Below are positions 9,031 through 17,385 of a DNA stretch of 64,000 nucleotides, in pieces. Made by a program: the position numbers and the translations under genes. The notes below the pieces were generated by a model. It did no database searches. It was not told the origin of the DNA and saw nothing but the letters and a program-made list of their open reading frames with translations. Positions within the stretch are counted from its first letter, which is position 1. Each line of letters starts with the position of its first letter. Origin of the DNA: Patescibacteria group bacterium UBA5738 (GTDB lineage Bacteria > Patescibacteriota > Minisyncoccia > Minisyncoccales > UBA5738); contig DIFW01000034.1 in assembly GCA_002419295.1 (NCBI GenBank), forward strand, positions 9,952-73,951. Reading direction: 5' to 3'.

Positions 9031-9059
9031 AGTATAGCACCTTTTATTATTTTTGTCAT
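9031..9059 (-). promoter_or_regulatory. Promoter of tRNA-Lys
   Basis: On the minus strand ATGACA (9059-9054) and TATACT (9036-9031) are 17 bases apart. Transcription would start near 9024, giving a leader of about 45 bases before the tRNA 5' end at 8978. Confidence 0.6.
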
Positions 9060-9221
9060 CCTCGCGCATAAGTCCACTGCTTACTGGAGATGAAATTTTA
9101 AGGTCTAACCCTCGCATTAACGAAGGATAGATCTTGAAATCTTGTTTTTAGCGAGCGGTTACCGCGTGTCAGCCTTGGGTAAATGACATCCCGATTATTG
9201 CGCAATGTTTGGATAAAAAAT

Positions 9222-9250
9222 TTGAACAAAAACGGCAAAAAGGGTAGAAT
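9222..9250 (+). promoter_or_regulatory. Promoter upstream of tspO
   Basis: TTGAAC (9222-9227) and TAGAAT (9245-9250) are separated by exactly 17 bases. A start near 9257 gives a leader of about 63 bases before the ATG at 9320. Confidence 0.6.
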
Positions 9251-9319
9251 TCCAATTAAGAGGTGAAAAATATTTGAGCGACAGGCGCTTAATTTTGTAA
9301 TTCAAAGTAAATAAAAAAT

Positions 9320-9865
9320 ATGCAAAAACGGAATATTTTCAAGCTGGTTGCCGGTATTTTGATTTGCCAAGCCGCCGGCGGGATCGGCTCCGTATTTACC
9401 GTGCCGGCGGTTAAAGGCTGGTATGACCAATTGGCCAAGCCGTCGTGGACGCCGCCGGGGGAAGTGATCGGCGCGGTGTGGATGGTGCTGTATTTGTTGA
9501 TGGGGCTTTCGCTGTATCTGGTTTGGGCCAGAAACTGGCAGATTGAGCAATCGCTCGCCGGGCGCGCCGCGCGCGCGTGGAATCAAATATCCCAAAAACT
9601 GCTTGACGGCGCGTGGCAAAAGCAGAATATTATCGCGATTTTCTCCATGCAACTGATTTTGAATGTGTTGTGGTCGTTCATTTTTTTTGAATTAAAATCG
9701 CCGGGACTGGCGTTTTTTGAATTATTGATGCTTTGGGTGGCAATCGCCTATACTATTGCCAATTTTTGGCGCGTGTCGAAACTTGCGGCATATCTGCTGA
9801 TGCCTTATATCGCGTGGGTGACTTTTGCCGGTTATCTCAACTTCGCCATTTGGCAAATGAACTGA
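9320..9865 (+). CDS. tspO: TspO/MBR family membrane protein
   Basis: Tryptophan-rich sensory protein of 181 residues with five predicted membrane helices, the normal size for the family. Diagnostic segments are the WYDQLAKPSWTPPGEVIG loop after helix 1, VWMVLYLLMGLSLYLVW in helix 2, LILNVLWSFIFFELKSP, and the last helix with YIAWVTFAGYLNFAIWQMN. TspO proteins bind porphyrins and are linked to stress and redox control. The loop between helices 2 and 3 has a longer hydrophilic insert (about residues 70-100) than the compact bacterial form. It has its own promoter at 9222-9250. Confidence 0.9.
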   Translation: MQKRNIFKLVAGILICQAAGGIGSVFTVPAVKGWYDQLAKPSWTPPGEVIGAVWMVLYLLMGLSLYLVWARNWQIEQSLAGRAARAWNQISQKLLDGAWQKQNIIAIFSMQLILNVLWSFIFFELKSPGLAFFELLMLWVAIAYTIANFWRVSKLAAYLLMPYIAWVTFAGYLNFAIWQMN

Positions 9866-9936
9866 ACAAGCCGAAATCTGGAAATTGCGGCAGAAAAATA
9901 TTTGATTATTGAATATAATATCTAGGACCAATTATT

Positions 9937-11073
9937 ATGGCTTATATTAAACACGAAGAATTTTGGGAGCGTAACGAATATGAGACATGCGCCCTTTTCG
10001 CCGACTTGTTGTTTATGAATGTGGAAAAATTTTCTCCCGAATTAGCCAATGATCCGGACAGAATTTATTTAACCGACGAAGATATTGCGCTTTTGGACAA
10101 AGCCGGTGTTTTGAATCGGATTTTTCGCAAATGGTTGCAAACCACATGGCTCAACGAGGGCGATTCACGCCATTTTCACGGTGCCACGCCGCGCCAGGAG
10201 CTGGCGGCTCTTTATCCTGATTTGGATTTGGGACGAGATTTTATCACGGCAAAATTACAAAAAGACAAAAATGGCCAATGGAGCGTGGCGCCGGCATATT
10301 TTTCCCGCAGAATGCTGAAAGAATCGGGCGGCGGCGGTGTGTTTGAATTGGGATTAAAAAATAAAAAAAATGCCAAGAAAGGCGAGATGGTGGCGCCTCA
10401 TTTTGATTGTGAATTTGCCGCATTCATTGATTTTTTGGATATTATGGAAAAAATTGGTAAATCAAAAATAAATGATAGTGACGAATTTACGAGATATTTA
10501 AGCTTGTTTTTCCAATGGGCGCCGGCAAATATAATTCTAGATTCGAGATTAAAAATCAATGAAGAAAAATTCTTGAAAATGACATCCGAGTTATATCATT
10601 ATTTTGAATGGATGTTTAATCATCAAAAAAAGGGGAAAGACGATTTTTTCGGCATTGATCCGGTTTTTCGGACAATTTGGGGAATCTTTCAAAAATTCAA
10701 CAAAAATCTTGCCGGCTATGAAGAAATAGTTATGGTGGATGAAAAAAAGATGGCGCGATTTAATCAAAAAAATAAAGAATTCCGCAAATCGTTTGAGGTA
10801 TTCCATCGATTGGGCATTGCTTTTGACCGTTATTTCCTTTTTCCTCTTGACTGTTATTTTGGCGGGATGGAGTGCGTTTGGACGAGTCGGGAAGCGTTTT
10901 TTGATGAAATGGGGTTGGGAATCGCGTTTTTAAAAAACAAACTCAATCCGCCGGAACTTAATCCGGAAGCGAAAAAATATCTGGATATTGGTGATACATT
11001 TTTCGATTTGAAGTATAATTGGTTTGTGCCGCCCACTGCGTTTCGCTTCTTGGAATCTTTGTATTCGGAATAA
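9937..11073 (+). CDS. Hypothetical protein, 378 residues
   Basis: No family is recognised. The protein is soluble, rich in Phe, Trp and Tyr, with no signal peptide or membrane helix. An N-terminal acidic helical region (about 1-110) is followed by a Gly run near residue 130 (KESGGGGVFELGL), then a helical C-terminal half with repeated FF/YF pairs (YHYFEWMF, DRYFLFPLDCYFGG). A TATAAT box at 9914-9919 lies close to the ATG at 9937, though no matching -35 box is seen. The gene is followed after 33 bases by the P-type ATPase gene; a functional link is possible but not shown. Confidence 0.6.
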   Translation: MAYIKHEEFWERNEYETCALFADLLFMNVEKFSPELANDPDRIYLTDEDIALLDKAGVLNRIFRKWLQTTWLNEGDSRHFHGATPRQELAALYPDLDLGRDFITAKLQKDKNGQWSVAPAYFSRRMLKESGGGGVFELGLKNKKNAKKGEMVAPHFDCEFAAFIDFLDIMEKIGKSKINDSDEFTRYLSLFFQWAPANIILDSRLKINEEKFLKMTSELYHYFEWMFNHQKKGKDDFFGIDPVFRTIWGIFQKFNKNLAGYEEIVMVDEKKMARFNQKNKEFRKSFEVFHRLGIAFDRYFLFPLDCYFGGMECVWTSREAFFDEMGLGIAFLKNKLNPPELNPEAKKYLDIGDTFFDLKYNWFVPPTAFRFLESLYSE

Positions 11074-11106
11074 TAAATTGTTTTTGCGGCGGCGCGTTGA
11101 AAATAT

Positions 11107-13779
11107 ATGATGGCGGAAAAAAAGATTAATTGGCATAACATTTCGCATAAAAAAGCGGCGGAAATACTGCGATCCGATTCCGAAAAAGGATTATCGGAAC
11201 AGGAAGCGGCAATCCGCCAAACTAAAACGGGGAAAAACAGGCTTTCCGAAGAAAAGCCTGTTTCGCGCGTTAAAATATTTTTGGAACAGTTTTCAAGCCC
11301 GTTGATCTATATTTTGATATTTGCCGGCATCGTCACTTTGTTTTTAAAGGAATACGCCGACGCGATTGTTATTTTCGCGGCGGTGTTTTTGAACGCGATT
11401 GTCGGTTATATCCAAGAAAGCAAATCGTCAAAAGCGTTGAGAGAATTAAAAAAAGTTTTGAGTTTGAAAGCCATTGTCGTGAGAAACGGCAAAGAGAGGG
11501 AAATTCTGGCCGATGATCTTGTGCCCGGAGATATAATTTTGCTAAAACCGGGCGATAAGGTGCCGGTTGACGGCCGTTTGCTGGAAAATCACGGATTGAA
11601 AATAAACGAATCGGCCCTAACCGGAGAATGGCTTCCGGCTTCAAAAAATGCCGCGACCATTCCCGAAAATACGCCTCTGGCCGACAGAGATAATTTGGTT
11701 TATATGGGGACGATCGTGGAAGACGGGCGGGGCAAATTCGTGGCGACGGGGACGGGGAACGAAACCGAAATTGGAAAAATCAGCAACATGGTCAGGGAAA
11801 CAAAAGAGGATAAAACTCCCTATCAAAAAAAACTAGCCCATTTTTCAAAAATTATCGGCATAGTGGTTGGGATAATTTGTTTTATCATATTTGTTGAAGG
11901 AATGTTGACCGGCGGGGAATTCGTCGAAATGTTTACCACGGCGGTGGCGATCGCGGTCGCTTCAATTCCCGAAGGCCTGCCGGTGGCGATGACGGTGATT
12001 TTGGCGCTCGGGATGCAAAGAATACTCAAAAAGAAAGGATTGGTGCGAAAATTGGCGGCGGCCGAGACTTTGGGGAGCACTTCGGTAATCGCCACCGATA
12101 AAACCGGAACTCTCACGAAGGGGAAAATGAATGTGGCGGGAATATTCACTTTTTCTCTGCCGGAAGAAAAAGTTTTGAAAGTTGCCATTTTGTGCAGTGA
12201 AGCGTTTGTCGAAAATCCTCAAGATCAGCCGGAGAAATGGGAGATCAGGGGAATGCCCACGGAAAGAGCGTTGGTTTTGGAAGGCGCCAAGTCGGGGCTT
12301 GTCAAAGAGGAAATGGAAGATGACGAACCGGAAATCGATGTAATTTCTTTCTGCTCCGAATGCAAATATTCGGCCAGTTTGAGAAGGATGCACAAGGCGC
12401 GTTCCCGCCGGCAATTTTTGCTTGCCGATGAAGAAAAAAACATTATTTATGCCAAAGGCGCGCCCGAAGTTATTTTGGAAAAATCAAAATATTTGGAATT
12501 TAACGGCAAGCTCGAGGCGATAGACAAGGGGAAAAAAGATCTTTTGTATAAAAAATACGAAGAATTGACGGGTAAGGGATACCGAGTTTTAGCCGCGGCC
12601 TACAAAGGGGCGCGCGAGTCGGATGTTGCCGCGGGTGATTTCAAAAAATCAGTTAACGGGTTGGTTTTTGCCGGGTTGATTTTTTTGGAAGATCCTGTGC
12701 GCGAAGAAGCCAAAGAAGCGATACAAACTTGCTATCGGGCGGGAATGAGGCCGATTATCATTACCGGCGACCACGGCTTGACGGCGAAGGCGATTGCCAA
12801 TAAATTGGGCATTGATGTCGGGAGCGAAAACATTATGGAGGGCAAAGACCTGGAAAAAATGTCCGAGGCGGAATTTGCCGCGAAAATAAAAAATATCCGA
12901 ATTTATGCCCGAGTGGAACCGAAGCACAAATTAAGGATTATCAAAGCCTGGCAAAAGAAAGGAGAAGTGGTGGCGATGACCGGCGACGGGATTAATGACG
13001 CTCCCGCGTTGAAACAAGCCAACATCGGAGTGGCCTTGGGATCGGGAACCGAAGTTGCCAAAGAAGTCGCCGACATTGTTTTATTAACCGATGATTTTTC
13101 CATTATCGTGGCGGCGGTGGAGGAGGGGCGCGCCATTCTTGACAATATCAGGAAAATAATCACCTATCTTTTGTCCGACAGCTTCACTGAGATAGTTTTG
13201 ATAGGGTCCAGCATGCTGGCGGGGTTGCCTTTGCCGGTTACCGCGGTCCAAATTTTATGGATAAATCTGATAGAAGACGGATTGCCCAATGTTGCTTTGG
13301 CTTTTGAACCCAAAGAAAACGATTTAATGAGCCAAAAACCGCAAGGACTTAACATTCCTTTGCTTACCCGGGAGATGAAAATAATCATTTTTGTCGTCGG
13401 ATTGCTCACGGATTTACTGCTTTTGGGATTGTTCTTTTGGCTTGTCGGCAAAAATTACGATATAAAATACATCCAAACGATGATCTTTGCCGGTCTTGCC
13501 ATAGATTCTATTTTTTATGTGTTTTGTTGCAAGAGCTTGAGAAAAAATTTATGGCACACCAACATCTTCAACAATAAGCTTTTGATTGTCGCGTGGTTCG
13601 CGGGGTTGGCCGGTTTGCTTTCCGCGGTTTATTTTCCCGCTCTGAACAAGTTGCTTGGCACCGTTCCTTTGCCGGGTTTTTCTTGGCTTATTATCATCGG
13701 ATTGGCGATTCTCAATGTGGTTTTGATTGAAGCCGCCAAGTATTATTTTATCGCCGGACACAAAACGGAAAAGATTTAA
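11107..13779 (+). CDS. Cation-translocating P-type ATPase (P2, calcium-pump-like)
   Basis: An integral membrane ion pump of 890 residues with the complete P2 layout: N-terminal cation-ATPase domain (about 1-70), helices M1-M2, actuator domain with ESALTGEW, helix M4 with PEGLP (ion-site motif typical of Ca2+ or Mn2+ pumps), phosphorylation motif DKTGTLT with Asp331, nucleotide domain with KGAPE, hinge MTGDGINDAPALK, and six C-terminal helices (M5-M10). The IPEGLP motif and the overall length fit the PacL/SERCA-like branch rather than Na+/K+ or H+ pumps, so Ca2+ export is the likeliest role; specificity is inferred. Two ATG codons stand in a row at 11107 and 11110. Confidence 0.9.
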   Translation: MMAEKKINWHNISHKKAAEILRSDSEKGLSEQEAAIRQTKTGKNRLSEEKPVSRVKIFLEQFSSPLIYILIFAGIVTLFLKEYADAIVIFAAVFLNAIVGYIQESKSSKALRELKKVLSLKAIVVRNGKEREILADDLVPGDIILLKPGDKVPVDGRLLENHGLKINESALTGEWLPASKNAATIPENTPLADRDNLVYMGTIVEDGRGKFVATGTGNETEIGKISNMVRETKEDKTPYQKKLAHFSKIIGIVVGIICFIIFVEGMLTGGEFVEMFTTAVAIAVASIPEGLPVAMTVILALGMQRILKKKGLVRKLAAAETLGSTSVIATDKTGTLTKGKMNVAGIFTFSLPEEKVLKVAILCSEAFVENPQDQPEKWEIRGMPTERALVLEGAKSGLVKEEMEDDEPEIDVISFCSECKYSASLRRMHKARSRRQFLLADEEKNIIYAKGAPEVILEKSKYLEFNGKLEAIDKGKKDLLYKKYEELTGKGYRVLAAAYKGARESDVAAGDFKKSVNGLVFAGLIFLEDPVREEAKEAIQTCYRAGMRPIIITGDHGLTAKAIANKLGIDVGSENIMEGKDLEKMSEAEFAAKIKNIRIYARVEPKHKLRIIKAWQKKGEVVAMTGDGINDAPALKQANIGVALGSGTEVAKEVADIVLLTDDFSIIVAAVEEGRAILDNIRKIITYLLSDSFTEIVLIGSSMLAGLPLPVTAVQILWINLIEDGLPNVALAFEPKENDLMSQKPQGLNIPLLTREMKIIIFVVGLLTDLLLLGLFFWLVGKNYDIKYIQTMIFAGLAIDSIFYVFCCKSLRKNLWHTNIFNNKLLIVAWFAGLAGLLSAVYFPALNKLLGTVPLPGFSWLIIIGLAILNVVLIEAAKYYFIAGHKTEKI

Positions 13780-13828
13780 AAAACGAAACTGATCCGAGGT
13801 CGGAGAAATTCGCTGCGGCGGCCGCGGG

Positions 13829-13857
13829 TTTACAAAGTGCCGTGATTTTGACATAAT
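13829..13857 (+). promoter_or_regulatory. Promoter of the thioredoxin-CcdA fusion gene
   Basis: TTTACA (13829-13834) and CATAAT (13852-13857) are 17 bases apart. A GAAGGAG ribosome binding site follows, a little further than usual from the ATG at 13881. Confidence 0.55.
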
Positions 13858-13880
13858 GGGGAAGGAGCAAATTTAACTTT

Positions 13881-15083
13881 ATGATCGCGAAAAAATTGTT
13901 ATTTTTGGTGTTTTCATTGGCCGCCTTCTTATCGCCGATAGCGGTTTTGGCGCAAAATCCGGTCAATGTTTATTTTTTTTGGGGTCAAGGATGCCCTCAT
14001 TGTGAACGCGAGAAGGTGTTTCTCGCGGAACTTGAAGGCAATTATCCGCAAATTACGGTGCGGGATTTTGAAGTTTGGAAAAGCGCCGAAAACCGCCAAA
14101 TTTTGATTGATTTGGGCAAAGCGCTCAATGTTGATGTTTCGGGGGTGCCGTTTACCGTGGTGGGCGATAAGTACTTTATCGGCTGGTATGACAAAGATTC
14201 CACCGGCAAGGCGATTGAAGCCGCCGTGGCAACGGCAACGGAGCAAGGGTGCGCCGATATTGCCGCCGGCATTATTGATCCCGGAAATGATCCGCAAGAG
14301 AACGGCAGTTGCGGCGAGCAAGATAAGGAAGAGATTCCTCAAAGCGTCAATGTGCCGTTTTTGGGGCAAATCAATGTGAAAGATTTTTCCCTGCCGGCGA
14401 TTGCCGTAATATTGGGCGCGCTGGACGGATTCAATCCGTGCGCGATGTGGACGCTCTTGTTCTTGATCAGTCTGCTTTTAGGCATGGAAAACCGCAAGCG
14501 AATGTGGATTTTGGGATGCGCTTTTATCGTCGCGTCGTCTTTGGTTTATTTCACATTTATGGCCGCGTGGCTCAATCTACTTTTGTTTATCGGTTTTATT
14601 TTCTGGGTGCGTTTTGCCGTGGGCGCGATAGCGATCGGCGGTGGAATTTATAATTTAAAATCATATTTTTCCAAAAAACCGGCGGTTTGCGCCAATGCCG
14701 CGGATCCCAAGAGAAAAAAAGTTTTTGACAAAATAAAGAACATCACTCGGCAAAATAATTTTTATTTCGCGCTGGGAGGCATCATCCTGCTGGCGTTTGC
14801 GGTGAATCTGGTGGAGCTGATCTGTTCGGCCGGCTTGCCGGTGATTTTCACCCAAATTCTGGCGATGAGCGATTTGGCGGCATGGCAATATTATTCCTAT
14901 ATCGCGCTTTATATTTTGGTTTTTATGGCCGACGATTTGTTTATTTTTTTCGCGGCGATGATAACTCTTAAAATGGCGGGCGCCACTTCCAAATATCAGA
15001 AGGCGTCGCATTTGATCGGCGGGGTTTTGATGCTGGCAATCGGTCTTTTGCTGATTTTCCGTCCCGAATGGCTGATGTTTTAG
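13881..15083 (+). CDS. Thioredoxin-like domain fused to a CcdA/DsbD-type membrane domain
   Basis: A 400-residue protein. A signal peptide (about 1-24, ending VLAQ) leads to an extracytoplasmic thioredoxin fold with the redox pair Cys38-Pro-His-Cys41 and a cis-proline segment (SGVPFTVV). A linker of about 45 residues with two more Cys follows, then six or seven membrane helices. The first helix has GFNPCAMWTLLFLIS and a later one LVELICSAGLPVIF, matching the paired membrane cysteines of CcdA/DsbD that carry electrons across the membrane. The fusion therefore looks like a one-chain route from cytoplasmic thioredoxin to an exported thiol domain. It may support oxidative folding or reduction of the many Cys-rich exported proteins here; that link is inferred. 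Confidence 0.85.
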   Translation: MIAKKLLFLVFSLAAFLSPIAVLAQNPVNVYFFWGQGCPHCEREKVFLAELEGNYPQITVRDFEVWKSAENRQILIDLGKALNVDVSGVPFTVVGDKYFIGWYDKDSTGKAIEAAVATATEQGCADIAAGIIDPGNDPQENGSCGEQDKEEIPQSVNVPFLGQINVKDFSLPAIAVILGALDGFNPCAMWTLLFLISLLLGMENRKRMWILGCAFIVASSLVYFTFMAAWLNLLLFIGFIFWVRFAVGAIAIGGGIYNLKSYFSKKPAVCANAADPKRKKVFDKIKNITRQNNFYFALGGIILLAFAVNLVELICSAGLPVIFTQILAMSDLAAWQYYSYIALYILVFMADDLFIFFAAMITLKMAGATSKYQKASHLIGGVLMLAIGLLLIFRPEWLMF

Positions 15084-15101
15084 TTGATTTCGCTTGCCCC
15101 C

Positions 15102-15130
15102 TTGAAGGTTTTGGCAAATCAAGGTAGTAT
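15102..15130 (+). promoter_or_regulatory. Promoter upstream of the UMP-kinase-like gene
   Basis: TTGAAG (15102-15107) and TAGTAT (15125-15130) are 17 bases apart, about 64 bases before the ATG at 15194. Confidence 0.5.
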
Positions 15131-15193
15131 CATAGGGGCGATGAATTTAATATTAGGCTATAAGCTAAATTTTTTTTGGTAAAATTTAAAAAT

Positions 15194-15940
15194 ATGACAA
15201 AAAAAACGGCAAAAAAACAGCAATTGATCGTGGCTTCTTTGGGAGGATCGGTGGTTTATCCCTATGGCGAGAAATACAATAACGGACTGGATGTTCCGTT
15301 TTTGCGCGATTTGCGCCAATTTCTTTTGGAGCAAGCGAAGTCGGGCCGGCGATTTGTGATTGTGGTGGGCGGAGGGAAGTCATGCCGGATCTACCAAAAA
15401 GCGGCGCGCGAGGTGCTGGGAGAAAAAAAGAATGATAAAGATTTGGATTGGATTGGCATTCAGGCGACAAAAATGAACGCGCTCTTTGTCGCCAAGATTC
15501 TGCGGGAAATTTCTTTTCCCCAGATACTGGACCATGAACCGAACAAAAAAGAGGTCAGCGCGTTTTTAAAAAGCAATAAAAAAATTCTGATGGTTTCCGG
15601 ATGGCTTCCGGGCGGCTCGACGGATTATGATGCCATGAAATGCGCGATAATTTTTGGCGCCCAAGAAATAATTTCGGCCAGCGACGCGCATTTCGTTTGC
15701 GATAAGGACCCGCGCAAATTTAACGACGCCAGACCGATCAAAGAATTGACTTGGGCCGAATACCAAAAGCTGATTCCTTCAAAATGGGTGCCCGGGCTTT
15801 CAACGCCCGTGGATCCGGTGGCGGCCAAGCTGGCGAAGAAGCACAAAATAACGGTGAAAAAAATTAAAGGCAACGATATTGAGGGTTTTCGCAAAGCGAT
15901 GGACGGGGAAGGGTTTGAAGGATCAATTATTCGCGGTTAA
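15194..15940 (+). CDS. pyrH: Uridylate kinase-like amino-acid-kinase family protein
   Basis: Amino-acid-kinase fold, about 248 residues from ATG 15194 (a TTG at 15176 would add six). The N-terminus has the ATP-binding SLGGSVVYP loop, followed by VIVVGGGKSCRIYQKA and the segment DWIGIQATKMNA, which is the UMP-binding D-x-x-G-I-x-x-T-x-x-N-A pattern of the archaeal-type UMP kinases. GGSTDYDAMKCA and the ASDAHFVCDKDPRK segment match the lid and phosphate-acceptor region. It would convert UMP to UDP. The archaeal-like rather than proteobacterial-like signature is common in this lineage. The hairpin at 15950-15975 closes the gene. Confidence 0.8.
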   Translation: MTKKTAKKQQLIVASLGGSVVYPYGEKYNNGLDVPFLRDLRQFLLEQAKSGRRFVIVVGGGKSCRIYQKAAREVLGEKKNDKDLDWIGIQATKMNALFVAKILREISFPQILDHEPNKKEVSAFLKSNKKILMVSGWLPGGSTDYDAMKCAIIFGAQEIISASDAHFVCDKDPRKFNDARPIKELTWAEYQKLIPSKWVPGLSTPVDPVAAKLAKKHKITVKKIKGNDIEGFRKAMDGEGFEGSIIRG

Positions 15941-15949
15941 GAAATCGCT

Positions 15950-15975
15950 TCCGCCGCTTCGCGGCGGATTTTTTT
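15950..15975 (+). terminator. Terminator that runs into the prmC start codon
   Basis: TCCGCCG (15950-15956) pairs with CGGCGGA (15962-15968) around CTTCG, followed by seven T (15969-15975). The next base is the A of the prmC ATG. Confidence 0.8.
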
Positions 15976-16659
15976 ATGGAAACGCAAAACAAAACCGATA
16001 TTCCCGAAGAATATAAAAAAGGATTTGTTGATTTTTTGGGGTGTAAAATTGATCTATCGCGCCGCCCGCTGATCCCGCGCCCGGAAACTGAATTTTGGAC
16101 CAAGTACGCGATTGTCGATCTGGCCGCGCTCGGCGCTTCAAAGATTCGTGTTTTGGACATCTTTTCCGGTTCGGGATGTGTTGGCGTCGCGGTTGCCAAA
16201 AATTTGCCGTTGTCATCGGTTGATTTTTCCGACATTGAAGCATCGGCCATTGAGCAAATAAAAATCAATTGTGAAATTAACGCCATTGCGCCCGATCACT
16301 TTCGGATTTTTAAATCCGACATTTTTGCCGGTATTCCGAAGGGCGACTATGACGCGATTTTGGCAAACCCTCCCTATATTGATCCATCAAGAATTGGCCA
16401 GGTGCAAAAATCGGTGCTTGATTGGGAACCGGGCACGGCGCTTTTTGCCGCTGACAAAGGATTGGCGCGGATCAACGAGTTTCTGAAACAAGCCAAAGAT
16501 TTTTTAACCCCGGAAGGGTTCATTTATTTGGAGTTTGATTTTTCCCAAAAAAACGATATAATAAAAATTGCCAGAGAAGAGAAATATCTTGCGGCGAAAT
16601 TTTTTAGAGATCAGTTTGGCAAATGGCGATTCGCCAAAATTTTTCGCCAAAAACCGTAA
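15976..16659 (+). CDS. prmC: Release-factor glutamine methyltransferase PrmC (HemK)
   Basis: SAM-dependent N5-glutamine methyltransferase of release factors. The Rossmann domain shows LIPRPETEFW near residue 32, motif I VLDIFSGSGCVGVAVAK near 55, and the catalytic NPPY in ILANPPYIDPS near 132. It has 227 residues against about 280, because the N-terminal helical domain that binds the release factor is almost absent. The only Met available as a start is at 15976, directly behind the T-run of the upstream terminator, so there is no room for a ribosome binding site; translation is either leaderless or starts at a non-ATG codon inside. The next gene follows after 17 bases. Confidence 0.85.
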   Translation: METQNKTDIPEEYKKGFVDFLGCKIDLSRRPLIPRPETEFWTKYAIVDLAALGASKIRVLDIFSGSGCVGVAVAKNLPLSSVDFSDIEASAIEQIKINCEINAIAPDHFRIFKSDIFAGIPKGDYDAILANPPYIDPSRIGQVQKSVLDWEPGTALFAADKGLARINEFLKQAKDFLTPEGFIYLEFDFSQKNDIIKIAREEKYLAAKFFRDQFGKWRFAKIFRQKP

Positions 16660-16676
16660 AAATCGGAAATTGGAAA

Positions 16677-17108
16677 ATGAAAAAAGTAATCGTGGTTGAA
16701 AGCGATCCGGAGCAAATCAGGCTTTACCGCCAGCTATTCCAAAAGGCGGCTTTTGATGTTGAGCTGGCGCGCACCAAGGAAGAAATGCTTGAAGAACTGC
16801 GCCAGATTCGAACCGGAGATTCTCCAAAACCCGATTTGGTGGTGATGGATTTTATGCTTGCCGACGGCCATGGCGCCGAAGTCTTGAAAGCAATTAAAAA
16901 AAGCCACTTTACTCGCGATATTCCCGTTTTTGCCCTTACCAATTATCAAAACCATGAATTCGAAGCGGAAGCCCGCCGTTTGCGGATCGCTCCCGACAAA
17001 TATATGATCAAGGCGCATCATACTCCCGCCGAAGTGTTGGGCGAGATGGAGCGTTGTTTGGGGCAACGGCCGCCGGGTCCGAATCGTCCGCGAATAAGAT
17101 TGTCCTAA
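16677..17108 (+). CDS. Stand-alone response-regulator receiver protein
   Basis: A CheY-like receiver domain with no output domain. From ATG 16677 it has 143 residues. The acidic pocket is seen in VVESDP (the usual DD/ED is reduced to ESD), the phospho-acceptor Asp is in LVVMDFML near residue 60, the Thr switch is in VFALTNYQN, and the conserved Lys is in DKYMIKAHH. The C-terminal tail is Pro/Arg-rich (RPPGPNRPRIRLS). It may pass a signal from an orphan kinase such as the one at 36726; pairing is not shown. A terminator follows at 17124. Confidence 0.85.
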   Translation: MKKVIVVESDPEQIRLYRQLFQKAAFDVELARTKEEMLEELRQIRTGDSPKPDLVVMDFMLADGHGAEVLKAIKKSHFTRDIPVFALTNYQNHEFEAEARRLRIAPDKYMIKAHHTPAEVLGEMERCLGQRPPGPNRPRIRLS

Positions 17109-17123
17109 TTTGAAATATTTCGC

Positions 17124-17145
17124 GCCGCCCGCGGGGGCGGCTTTT
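17124..17145 (+). terminator. Terminator after the receiver gene
   Basis: GCCGCCC (17124-17130) pairs with GGGCGGC (17135-17141) around GCGG and is followed by TTTT. Confidence 0.75.
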
Positions 17146-17185
17146 GCGTTGTAATTTATGTTTGCCGGTTTATTTTCCCGGGGGG

Positions 17186-17194
17186 TGTGGATAA
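17186..17194 (-). promoter_or_regulatory. Perfect DnaA box upstream of mraZ
   Basis: TGTGGATAA here is the exact complement of the consensus DnaA box TTATCCACA. It lies 30 bases before the -35 box of the mraZ promoter. The same nonamer occurs at 50593-50601. A 9-mer can occur by chance in 64 kb, so the placement rather than the match is the evidence. Confidence 0.45.
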
Positions 17195-17224
17195 CTGCCT
17201 GATTTTAGCTTTATTCGGCTTGAT

Positions 17225-17253
17225 TTGACATTGGAAATCTATGGGTTTAAAGT
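17225..17253 (+). promoter_or_regulatory. Promoter of the mraZ division cluster
   Basis: TTGACA (17225-17230) is a perfect -35 box; TAAAGT (17248-17253) stands 17 bases on. The MraZ repeats begin 9 bases downstream of the -10 box, covering the expected start site. Confidence 0.7.
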
Positions 17254-17261
17254 ATATGTAT

Positions 17262-17301
17262 GTGGAAAATGGTGGTTGATTGTGGGGATTAGTGGATAGG
17301 A
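17262..17301 (+). promoter_or_regulatory. MraZ box: four GTGG direct repeats at 10-bp spacing
   Basis: GTGG occurs at 17262, 17272, 17282 and 17292, each exactly one helical turn apart. MraZ rings are known to bind direct repeats of TGGGN or GTGGN type with 5-base spacers upstream of mraZ. The position over the transcription start predicts autorepression of the cluster. Confidence 0.85.
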
Positions 17302-17385
17302 CATATTTTTCCATTTTAAAGATTTTTCCGCTGGAGACGGGGATAGGTCTTATGCGCGGGTTCTTGAGTTTTTGAAACAATTTCC

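Larger units (their letters stand above)
8797..9319. other. Gene-poor stretch holding tRNA-Lys and two promoters
   Basis: This 523-base region holds the start region of the secreted protein gene, the tRNA-Lys gene with its terminator and promoter (minus strand) and the tspO promoter (plus strand). Between 9060 and 9221 I see no ORF, hairpin or repeat worth naming. Confidence 0.7.
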
